From JBEIUO01 sp964549785 (GTDB lineage Bacteria > Planctomycetota > Phycisphaerae > Phycisphaerales > UBA1924): a DNA stretch of 5,359 nucleotides. The notes beneath the pieces were generated by a model. It was given only the letters and a program-made list of their open reading frames with translations, was not told the origin of the DNA and made no database searches. Of the stretch, positions 1 to 5,359 are shown piece by piece. The DNA is taken from NCBI GenBank assembly GCA_964549785.1, contig CAZJXA010000226.1, positions 1 through 5,359 on the forward strand, in the 5' to 3' direction. Positions within the stretch are counted from its first letter, which is position 1. Each line of letters opens with the position of its first letter. A program made the position numbers and the translations under genes.

Positions 1-45
1 CGGCAACTCCGGGAATTCTCCCTCCCCCGACTTCTACCCTCCCGC

Positions 46-2352
46 ATGCTCGCCGCACTCGCTCTCGTTATCGCCCTCCAGGCTTCCGACCCCGCCGCCG
101 AACTCGAGCCCACGCTCGCATCGATGGAGCAAGCCGCCTTGGCCGGCAACCCCGCGGCATGGATGCAGCACATCGACACCAACAGCGCCTTCTTCGTTCA
201 GGAGCAGCGCGAGTGGTCGCTGGATCTGCTCGCCACCCCGTTGCAGGCGTTTGACCTCGCCATCGGCGGGACCGTCAAGCGGAGCCATAGCGCTGCGGGT
301 TCTGACATTGAGCCGACGATCGTTCCCACCGATAACGGCGACCTCGCCACCGTTCCGCTCGTGATGACCTGGTGCCTGAGGGACGAAAAACCTCAGGCGA
401 TCAAGTTCGCCGCGGCGTTCCACCGGTCGCGGGGCGGCGAATGGAAGTACCGTGGTGAACACCTCGAAGAACTCACGTTCGACGGGTTCATCATCCGATT
501 CCCCGTCGGTTTCGAGTCGGTCGCCCGCGACATCGCCGCGGTCTTCCCCGAGGCGAAGGCCCACGTGGACGAGGGATTCGGAGTCACGAACAGCCGCACC
601 GAGCACATCAAGTTGTACGACTCGCAGGCGGTCTTGCAGGCCTCGGTCTACCCCAGCATGTACAAGGTCGATATCACCCTGAGCGGGTGGAACGAAGCGG
701 GCGAATCGATTAAGTTCGCGACCTGGTATACCGACACGCGCCAAGGTTGGCGCAAGGCGTTCGCCCACGAGTACGGTCACGTCGCGACCTGGGAACTGGG
801 ACCGGACGCGAAAAAACTGGCGTGGTGGATCGCGGAGGGAGCGGCCGAACTCGCCGCAGAAAATATGCCCCCCGATTCCCGCGATTTTATCGACCGCTGG
901 GCCGTGCGTGAGTGGAGCGAGAACACGCTCGCGAAATGGGAAGACCTGACGGACTATCGCACGGTTCCGCTGGAACTGCGGATGCATCCCTACCGGCAGG
1001 GTCATGCCTTCATGGGGTTCATTTCGGAGAAAGGCGGTCGGGAGCAGCGAAACGCGTGGCTTGCCGCCCTGTGCAACGGCAAGACGCTCGACGAAGCCTC
1101 GCAAACCGTCTTCGAGGTGTCGTTCGCCGACCTCGATGGCGAATTCCGTGAACATATCGCCCGCAAGGCGGGTGCAACCGCGGCCTCAAAGCCTCCCGCC
1201 GCTCCTGCTGCCCAACCCGCCGCCCAACCCAAATCCGATCCCGACCAAGCTGCCTCGCCCGATGGACCGACACCCCCGGACGGTGCCCTCCAAGGCATCG
1301 AATCCACGCTCCTTGCGATCGAGGGTGCCGTCCTGAACGCCGACGTGGATGCGTACATGTCACAGATTGTGGGCGACGATACCGAGTTCTGGCACGAACA
1401 GAAATACTTCGCGAACGACCTCACCCGTTTCAAGCCCGAAGCGTTCGACCTGACGTTCGAGAACGCTCGCGGAGACGACGACATCGTCACGGCCACGCTC
1501 ACGATGAACTGGGAGATCGCGCAGCGGAGCCCCCGGTCGTTCGCCCACGACGTCACCTTCCGCAACACCGAAACCGGCTGGAAGTACGCGGGCGAAGTGT
1601 GGGCCGAGCACGAGGGCCCGGGCGTCCGCATCTTGCACCCGGCCGGCTTCGACGATGTCGCGGCCGAGGCCGTTGAATCCTTCAATTCCATCCGCTCCAA
1701 GGTGGAAGAGGCCTTTGAACTCGATTCGACGGATTTTCCCAAGCATGTGCAGAAGATCAAGATCTACGCCTCGATGAAGCACCTCCAAGCGTCCATCTGC
1801 CTGTCATATGAAGACGGCCTCTCGGGTTGGAACGAGCCCAACGAGTCCATCAAAATCCTTGCCGGTCGGAGGAGCGCCCAGAAAGGCTCTCTGCTCGTGC
1901 TCCTGGGTCATGAGTTCGGCCACAACTGCACCTTTCAATTGGGACCCAAGGCCAGCTCGATGCCGTGGTGGATCCTTGAGGGCGTCGCGGAACTCTGCGC
2001 CGAGAACGTCGCCGGAACCCGCTCGCCCCAGAAGCGAGTCGAGTCTTGGGCCCGGAAGGACCAGTTGGCCGTTTGGGCCGACCTCTCGGACTTCCACGAT
2101 ATGAAGCCCGGCCTCTCCGGCAAGGTCTACACGCAGGGCCATCACATGATGGGCTACATCAGCGACGAGGTCGGACGCTCTGGCCGAAACCAGTGGATGC
2201 GGCTGCAGGCCAACGGCAAGACCATCGACGAAGCCACCCAGGAAGTCTTCGGCTTTGATTTCGCGGAACTCGACGCCCGCTGGCGAGCGTCGCTGCCGAT
2301 CGCGGACCCCAAGCCCGAACTTGAACCGGTCGAAGACGCCGTCGGAACGTAA
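46..2352 (+). CDS. Exported tandem NTF2-like / gluzincin (peptidase MA-like) metalloprotease
   Basis: Predicted zinc metalloprotease of 768 residues, likely acting outside the cytoplasm. A short hydrophobic N-terminus (about residues 1-13) followed by SDP resembles a signal peptide with cleavage near LQA|SDP. The protein has two homologous halves. Copy 1 (about 19-370) has an NTF2-like segment ending in the GEWKYRGE stretch, then a protease domain with HEYGH at 241-245, WWIAEGAAEL at 260-269 and YRQGH at 316-320. Copy 2 (about 417-750) repeats this with GWKYAGEVW, HEFGH at 622-626, WWILEGVAEL at 641-650 and YTQGH at 695-699. In both, the third zinc ligand Glu (264, 645) lies exactly 18 residues after the second His, the M1-like gluzincin spacing. 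An Ala/Pro-rich linker (about 374-413) joins the halves. The start is uncertain: no Shine-Dalgarno sequence is visible and the frame is open to the window edge. The substrate is unknown. The metalloprotease assignment is strong, and the NTF2-like call is inferred from pattern only. Confidence 0.88.
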   Translation: MLAALALVIALQASDPAAELEPTLASMEQAALAGNPAAWMQHIDTNSAFFVQEQREWSLDLLATPLQAFDLAIGGTVKRSHSAAGSDIEPTIVPTDNGDLATVPLVMTWCLRDEKPQAIKFAAAFHRSRGGEWKYRGEHLEELTFDGFIIRFPVGFESVARDIAAVFPEAKAHVDEGFGVTNSRTEHIKLYDSQAVLQASVYPSMYKVDITLSGWNEAGESIKFATWYTDTRQGWRKAFAHEYGHVATWELGPDAKKLAWWIAEGAAELAAENMPPDSRDFIDRWAVREWSENTLAKWEDLTDYRTVPLELRMHPYRQGHAFMGFISEKGGREQRNAWLAALCNGKTLDEASQTVFEVSFADLDGEFREHIARKAGATAASKPPAAPAAQPAAQPKSDPDQAASPDGPTPPDGALQGIESTLLAIEGAVLNADVDAYMSQIVGDDTEFWHEQKYFANDLTRFKPEAFDLTFENARGDDDIVTATLTMNWEIAQRSPRSFAHDVTFRNTETGWKYAGEVWAEHEGPGVRILHPAGFDDVAAEAVESFNSIRSKVEEAFELDSTDFPKHVQKIKIYASMKHLQASICLSYEDGLSGWNEPNESIKILAGRRSAQKGSLLVLLGHEFGHNCTFQLGPKASSMPWWILEGVAELCAENVAGTRSPQKRVESWARKDQLAVWADLSDFHDMKPGLSGKVYTQGHHMMGYISDEVGRSGRNQWMRLQANGKTIDEATQEVFGFDFAELDARWRASLPIADPKPELEPVEDAVGT
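100..1155 (+). repeat. Internal duplication, copy 1 (NTF2-like + gluzincin unit)
   Basis: First copy of the coding duplication, residues about 19-370 of the metalloprotease. It aligns with copy 2 along its whole length. The best blocks are LSGWNEAGESIK (against LSGWNEPNESIK), the HEYGH to EGAAEL zinc site, and GKTLDEASQTVFEVSFADLD (against GKTIDEATQEVFGFDFAELD). The copies have diverged strongly in between, so the duplication is old. Confidence 0.85.
1294..2295 (+). repeat. Internal duplication, copy 2 (NTF2-like + gluzincin unit)
   Basis: Second copy of the coding duplication, residues about 417-750. It keeps the HEXXH-X18-E zinc site and is about 18 residues shorter than copy 1, mostly in the NTF2-like segment. 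It has cysteines at 585, 628 and 651 where copy 1 has none. Cys628 and Cys651 sit beside the HEFGH helix and the EGVAEL helix respectively. Confidence 0.85.
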
Positions 2353-2410
2353 CCGCCGATGTCGTCCGCCCACCGGCTCAGTCCGGGCCATTCTTTCCGC
2401 GGGCGGCGAT

Positions 2411-2442
2411 AAAAAAACCCCGCGGCAGGGTTGCCGCAGGGT
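2411..2442 (-). terminator. Intrinsic (rho-independent) terminator
   Basis: Read on the minus strand, an 11-bp stem (ACCCTGCGGCA pairing with TGCCGCGGGGT, one T-G wobble) encloses a 4-base ACCC loop and is followed directly by seven T. It starts about 48 bases after the stop codon of the dockerin-type gene. On the plus strand the hairpin is not followed by a T run, so it should work mainly for minus-strand transcripts. It also shields the converging metalloprotease gene. Confidence 0.88.
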
Positions 2443-2490
2443 CCAAAAACCATTCACGCGATCAATCACTCAGAGCGCGAAGCCCAGGTC

Positions 2491-3468
2491 TTAGCAGCCG
2501 CCCGCCTCAAACCGGCTGAAGAAGGTCGTGATGTCGTCGGAATCGACGTCGTCGTCGCCGTCCTGGTCGCCGCACGAATCCCCGCCCTCAAAGTTGCTGA
2601 AGAAGACGTTGATGTCGTCGGAATCGACGTCCTCGTCGCCGTCCTGGTCAGCCCGGCACGAGGTGATGTCGGAGGGGCATCCGCCCACGATGGGGCACTC
2701 GTCGGACCGCCAGTTGGCCCGGCCTTCGGTGGTCTCGTAGAAGATCACGTTCAGGTCAAGGCAGTTGCTGCCGACCACGGAAATCTCGTTGGGATCGTTG
2801 AAGTAGCTCCCGGGAGGGGCGCCGAGCGCGTCCGTGGCGTATCCGCAACCACAAAGCCGGAAGAGCGAATCGGGCGTGAAGCCGTCGTCCAGCCCGCGGT
2901 TGTCGGAGAGGTCGAGCCCGCCCAACTGGGTCGCGTACTGGAAGCCGCGGCCGTCAATGACGTCGCCGTCGCGGGCAGCGATGGCATCGACCACCCGCGT
3001 CCACGGGGTGCTGTCGAGGATTCCGTCATTCACACCCGTGTCCAGGTCCTGGCCCACCGCGCCGGTGAATCCTTCGACGATGAGGAAGGTGTTCGCGCCG
3101 TTCTCGATGTCCGGGGTGAAATCCTGGCCGAACACCACCGTCAGCGGGTCAAAGCCTTCGAGCGGCACGTTGTTGGCGTTGTCCTTCCGCAGGAAGAGGC
3201 GGTTGGCCCCGGTGCTGCGACCGTTCAGGCTCAGGACCTGGTCGATCGTGCCGGCGGGTCCCGCGCCGTTGCCGTTGTCGTCACCCTCGATGATGACGAT
3301 CGTCAGACCGGTCATATCGAAGTTGGGAGCAGCGCTGATGAGTTCCAGCCACTCGAACCCCTGGTCACCGCCGGGCGGGTTGACGAGCGTCTCGTTAAAC
3401 TGAACCTGGCCCGAAGCGCAGGCCGCAAGGCCCGCGACCGCCACCATACCGAACAACGTCTTCCGCAT
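2491..3468 (-). CDS. Secreted lamin-tail-like protein with C-terminal GC-type dockerin repeats
   Basis: Predicted 325-residue exported protein. An N-terminal signal (MRKTLFG, then a hydrophobic stretch) ends in LAAC at 14-17, which fits a lipobox. Cleavage by signal peptidase I near ASG|QVQ (19-21) is the alternative. Residues about 22-135 resemble a lamin-tail-like beta domain (FNETLVNPPGGDQGFEWLEL, then the GLTIVIIEGD and NRLFLRKDN strands). A Cys-rich middle (206, 208, 236, 258, 264) leads to two Asp-rich EF-hand/dockerin-type loops at about 273-293 and 300-320 (DQDGD..VDSDDI..FFS.F). The chain ends in Gly-Gly-Cys. This matches the 'GC-type dockerin' C-terminal module of Phycisphaerae. Its partner is unknown; anchoring or complex assembly at the cell surface is inferred. 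The ATG at 3468 is chosen because AGGAG lies 7 bases upstream; a TTG two codons earlier is too close to that site. A strong terminator follows the gene. Confidence 0.88.
   Translation of the reverse strand: MRKTLFGMVAVAGLAACASGQVQFNETLVNPPGGDQGFEWLELISAAPNFDMTGLTIVIIEGDDNGNGAGPAGTIDQVLSLNGRSTGANRLFLRKDNANNVPLEGFDPLTVVFGQDFTPDIENGANTFLIVEGFTGAVGQDLDTGVNDGILDSTPWTRVVDAIAARDGDVIDGRGFQYATQLGGLDLSDNRGLDDGFTPDSLFRLCGCGYATDALGAPPGSYFNDPNEISVVGSNCLDLNVIFYETTEGRANWRSDECPIVGGCPSDITSCRADQDGDEDVDSDDINVFFSNFEGGDSCGDQDGDDDVDSDDITTFFSRFEAGGC
2515..2649 (-). repeat. Tandem pair of nearly identical 54-bp coding repeats (dockerin loops)
   Basis: Positions 2515-2568 and 2596-2649 match at 49 of 54 bases. The core 39 bases (2530-2568 and 2611-2649) differ at only one. 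The 81-base period equals 27 codons, one dockerin repeat. Each copy encodes the calcium-loop stretch DQDGD(E/D)DVDSDDI followed by FFS.F. Confidence 0.85.
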
Positions 3469-3475
3469 GATCAAT

Positions 3476-3480
3476 CTCCT
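3476..3480 (-). promoter_or_regulatory. Ribosome binding site of the dockerin-type gene
   Basis: AGGAG (within AAAGAGGAGA on the minus strand) lies 7 bases before the ATG at 3468. It is the only textbook Shine-Dalgarno sequence in front of a gene in this window. It decides between that ATG and the in-frame TTG at 3474, which would leave a spacing of a single base. Confidence 0.8.
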
Positions 3481-3605
3481 CTTTCAATAGATCCCGATAT
3501 CGCCACCACGGCATCCACGCCGCACGACGAACCGTCTGCTCACCATCCGCGGGCGTCGGCCGACGGGGCCGAACCCGATCTCTCCGGAAAATCAAAGCCG
3601 GTCAA

Positions 3606-4598
3606 TTAGAAATTCAGCCCGCCACGCGTCAGCCATCCGCCATACACCTTGCCCTCGAGTTCGTCGTAAACGGCGGTACGCATTCCGGCGATAAAACCTG
3701 CTGAAGCGGCCCACATTCCGTCGCGTTTGCCGGTGTCGGCGAAAAGGGAAACATGTCCGTCCGCAAAAAGCAGTTGCCCATAAAGGCGATCGTGGTCGTG
3801 AATGCCGTCGTCAATTCTCGGACCCTTGCCGTGCACAGGCCCCAAGTCCTCGAACCGCTGCCGCCCCCAACCGGCACCGCCGTATCCAGGAAGCCTACCT
3901 TCACGGATCGGGCCGTCGGTGAGAATCTTGGCACCAACGAGTCGATTACCGTTGTAGTAGACCGCGTCCGCATCCTCATAATTCGCCACCACGGTCCCAT
4001 CGCCCATCAGGATGACCTTGCTTGGGGTGCTGGTCATTCCGATCGACTTCTCATTCAACGGCCCCTTGAGAAACCGACGGTCCTTCATGTTTTCCGTTGA
4101 GCGGACGTCCTGCACATCGGTATGCGCCATCTGCCAGTTTTGGCAGTAATTCGTATTGAATCCCGCATCGATCAACTGACTCACTTCCTGATTATTGAAG
4201 GGTCGGTACGCATCGCTGCTCGAGAGCCGACCCTGACTCAGCGTCTGACTCGATTGCGCCGGACTGCTCGGGCACAGCAATTTGCCGGGGAGGGCATATT
4301 CGCCTAGGACAAAGTCCGCGACCCAGCCCGTCGTGTCGATCGGTCCATAACCCTCGGTCCGCTCATTGTCCCACGAGCCAGAAGAAAGGTAACCCTTTTG
4401 GGCGTTCGAGTAAGAAAGGGAAGCCGTCCCCAACTGCCGCAAATTGCTGGCGCACTTCGTCGTGCGACCGGTCTCGCGCGCGGTCCCCAGCGCCGGCAAA
4501 AGGATGCCAATGAGCAGGGCAATCACCGCGATCACCACGAGCAATTCGATGAGCGTGAAGCCGCGTTCGGAAGGACGGGCGGTCGTGCGTGTGTGCAT
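3606..4598 (-). CDS. Prepilin-like protein (type IV pilin / pseudopilin N-terminus, planctomycete family)
   Basis: Predicted 330-residue type IV pilin-like or pseudopilin-like membrane protein. A 13-residue basic leader ends in RG|FTLIELLVV: a prepilin peptidase would cut after Gly13, leaving Phe at +1 and the conserved Glu at +5. The hydrophobic helix covers about 14-36 and would anchor the protein in the inner membrane or pack it into a filament. The family-typical KCASNLRQLGTASLSYSNAQKGYL follows at 48-71. Near the C-terminus HDRLYGQLLFADGHV (269-283) resembles the H-X9-DG motif of these planctomycete proteins, but the spacing here is ten residues. The ATG at 4598 is chosen because it gives a standard short leader. 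An in-frame GTG at 4748 would add 50 residues before it and touch the upstream stop codon. A GGGAG lies 12 bases before the ATG, a long spacing. These proteins occur in many paralogues per genome; the exact role (secretion pseudopilin or surface filament) cannot be told. Confidence 0.9.
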   Translation of the reverse strand: MHTRTTARPSERGFTLIELLVVIAVIALLIGILLPALGTARETGRTTKCASNLRQLGTASLSYSNAQKGYLSSGSWDNERTEGYGPIDTTGWVADFVLGEYALPGKLLCPSSPAQSSQTLSQGRLSSSDAYRPFNNQEVSQLIDAGFNTNYCQNWQMAHTDVQDVRSTENMKDRRFLKGPLNEKSIGMTSTPSKVILMGDGTVVANYEDADAVYYNGNRLVGAKILTDGPIREGRLPGYGGAGWGRQRFEDLGPVHGKGPRIDDGIHDHDRLYGQLLFADGHVSLFADTGKRDGMWAASAGFIAGMRTAVYDELEGKVYGGWLTRGGLNF

Positions 4599-4687
4599 GT
4601 TGGAACAGGTCTCCCACAGGTTCAAAAACAAGAACCCGAAGGGTAGTTTCCCGCGAGTCCGCAGGTCGTTCAGACCCGCCCGACTTT

Positions 4688-4706
4688 GCGTTAAGAATTG
4701 GTTAAG
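4688..4706 (-). promoter_or_regulatory. Candidate response-regulator box: 11-bp-phased TTAAC direct repeat
   Basis: On the minus strand CTTAACCA-ATT-CTTAACGC forms two 8-base half-sites with a 3-base spacer, a period of 11 bases. It lies about 90 bases upstream of the prepilin ATG, in an AT-rich patch of an otherwise GC-rich gap. The layout resembles PhoB/OmpR-family sites, in particular cyanobacterial Pho boxes (CTTAACCT-like repeats). No clear -10 element was found, so this is a candidate only. Confidence 0.35.
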
Positions 4707-4744
4707 ATTGACCGCCCCGGACCACGACCTCGGGGTGGGGGCTG

Positions 4745-5314
4745 TCACAACCCCATTTGTTTTAACGTCTTACTCAAAATCGCCGAGCGATAGTTGGTAT
4801 ACGACCACTGCCAGGACTCGATGAGCCGGTAGCCGCGTTTCAAGTAGAACTCCATTAACCCCCGGTCCGGCTCCGCCATGCTCAGGGCCAGTTCCGCGGC
4901 ACCGCATTCCGCCGCACGTTGCTCGGCCTTGTCGAGCAGCATCCGCCCGATCCCCTTCCCCTGAATCAGCGGGTCCACCGCGAATTGCGAAAACGAATCG
5001 ACGAACGACTTCTGGAACCAAGGCGGACCCTGATCCGCCTCTTCCTCGTGGAACAAGATGATCCCCACGATCTTTTCACCGATGTGGTGTTTCAGATCCC
5101 GCTCAACAGCCAGATAGCACTCGCCCGAGTAGCACCGGCGCTCCGTGGTCTCATCGTCTTGGCGGCCGGCCAACGGTTGCAACCCCATCGCGACCTGCCC
5201 GGCGTACGCCCGGTGCAGCAGGTTCGTGATCTCGGGGATCGAATCCCGGTGCGAGAGCAGGCGGATGTGGATCGGTGAGGCATCAGCGGGCATGACGGGA
5301 CGATCATAAGGCAT
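4745..5314 (-). CDS. GNAT-family N-acetyltransferase
   Basis: Predicted cytoplasmic acetyl-CoA-dependent N-acetyltransferase of 189 residues, a usual length for a single GNAT domain. The domain starts with PIHIRLLSHRD (14-24). A central strand follows (KIVGIILFHEEE, 81-92). Motif A is SFSQFAVDPLIQGKGIGRML at 107-126, where Gln118, Gly121 and Gly123 form the Q/R-X-X-G-X-G/A pyrophosphate-binding loop. The C-terminal motif B is MEFYLKRGYRLIESW (154-168), the usual 'FY.k.GF' segment. The substrate cannot be predicted. The start is uncertain: ATG at 5314 and ATG at 5293 are both possible and neither has a Shine-Dalgarno sequence. A heptamer repeat lies 9 bases upstream of the first ATG. The stop codon is 146 bases before the prepilin ATG, so the two may or may not be co-transcribed. 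Confidence 0.88.
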   Translation of the reverse strand: MPYDRPVMPADASPIHIRLLSHRDSIPEITNLLHRAYAGQVAMGLQPLAGRQDDETTERRCYSGECYLAVERDLKHHIGEKIVGIILFHEEEADQGPPWFQKSFVDSFSQFAVDPLIQGKGIGRMLLDKAEQRAAECGAAELALSMAEPDRGLMEFYLKRGYRLIESWQWSYTNYRSAILSKTLKQMGL

Positions 5315-5323
5315 TGCTCTGTG

Positions 5324-5359
5324 GCCGAGTGCCGAGTGCCGAGTGCCGAGTGCCGAGTG
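5324..5359. repeat. Heptanucleotide tandem repeat (GCCGAGT)n
   Basis: Five perfect GCCGAGT units (5324-5358) plus one base of a sixth run off the right edge, so the total number is unknown. On the minus strand the unit is ACTCGGC, and the array lies 9 bases upstream of the acetyltransferase ATG, where its leader or promoter should be. The repeat contains no stop codon in any frame on the minus strand and no start codon. Confidence 0.95.

Noticed and set aside
34..1155. Long minus-strand open frame of 373 codons opposite the metalloprotease
   Set aside because: It is an Arg/Gly-rich shadow frame typical of GC-rich DNA. The plus strand carries clear conserved zinc-site motifs across the same bases.
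3469..3474. TTG start two codons upstream for the dockerin-type protein
   Set aside because: The AGGAG site would be only one base away. The ATG at 3468 has ideal spacing.
3554..3565. Perfect 12-base palindrome CGTCGGCCGACG between the prepilin and dockerin-type genes
   Set aside because: It is short, GC-rich and has no T run, so it is not an intrinsic terminator. One such palindrome is plausible by chance in GC-rich DNA.
2431..3609. Long plus-strand open frame of 392 codons
   Set aside because: It lies antisense to the dockerin-type gene, starts with TTG inside the terminator hairpin and has a low-complexity Val/Ala/Glu-rich product with no recognisable domain. The minus-strand gene has a signal peptide, domains and a good ribosome binding site.
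4715..4735. Hairpin CCCCG/CGGGG just after the acetyltransferase stop codon
   Set aside because: It has only a 5-bp stem with an 11-base loop and no following T tract on the minus strand, too weak to call a terminator.
4599..4748. 50-residue N-terminal extension of the prepilin-like protein from a GTG that overlaps the acetyltransferase stop (GTGA)
   Set aside because: The ATG at 4598 gives a normal 13-residue prepilin leader. The extension would make a 63-residue leader and has no family resemblance. Translational coupling through GTGA is therefore unlikely.

Overview
This window looks like chromosomal DNA of a planctomycete, most likely of class Phycisphaerae. Three things suggest this: a GC-rich composition, a short secreted protein ending in two Asp-rich dockerin-type repeats and a terminal Gly-Cys (a layout common in Phycisphaerae), and a planctomycete-style prepilin-like protein with the KCASNLRQLG motif and a C-terminal FADGHV motif. 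The lineage is inferred from gene content; there is no rRNA or other marker gene here.

Left part (1-2352, plus strand): one long gene encodes a 768-residue, probably exported protein. It is built from two divergent copies of the same unit, each an NTF2-like N-terminal segment followed by a gluzincin-type (peptidase MA-like) metalloprotease domain. Both copies keep a complete HEXXH-X18-E zinc site, and an Ala/Pro-rich linker joins them. Its reading frame is open to the left edge, so its true start may lie outside the window.

Middle and right (2353-5359, minus strand): three genes lie head to tail in the order acetyltransferase (5314-4745), prepilin-like protein (4598-3606) and lamin-tail/dockerin secreted protein (3468-2491). 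The gaps of about 140 bases, and a strong ribosome binding site at the last gene, suggest separate units rather than a tight operon. A clear intrinsic terminator at 2411-2442 closes the minus-strand block and faces the convergent metalloprotease gene. The gap before the prepilin gene carries an 11-bp-phased TTAAC direct repeat resembling a response-regulator (Pho-type) box. The right edge holds a perfect heptanucleotide tandem repeat just upstream of the acetyltransferase start.

Three of the four proteins appear to act at or beyond the cell envelope (metalloprotease, prepilin-like protein, dockerin-type protein). No shared pathway can be shown from the sequence. I see no tRNA, rRNA, CRISPR array, transposase or phage gene. 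The most unusual item is the tandem NTF2-like plus metalloprotease protein with two apparently intact active sites. I do not see a convincing new multi-gene system.
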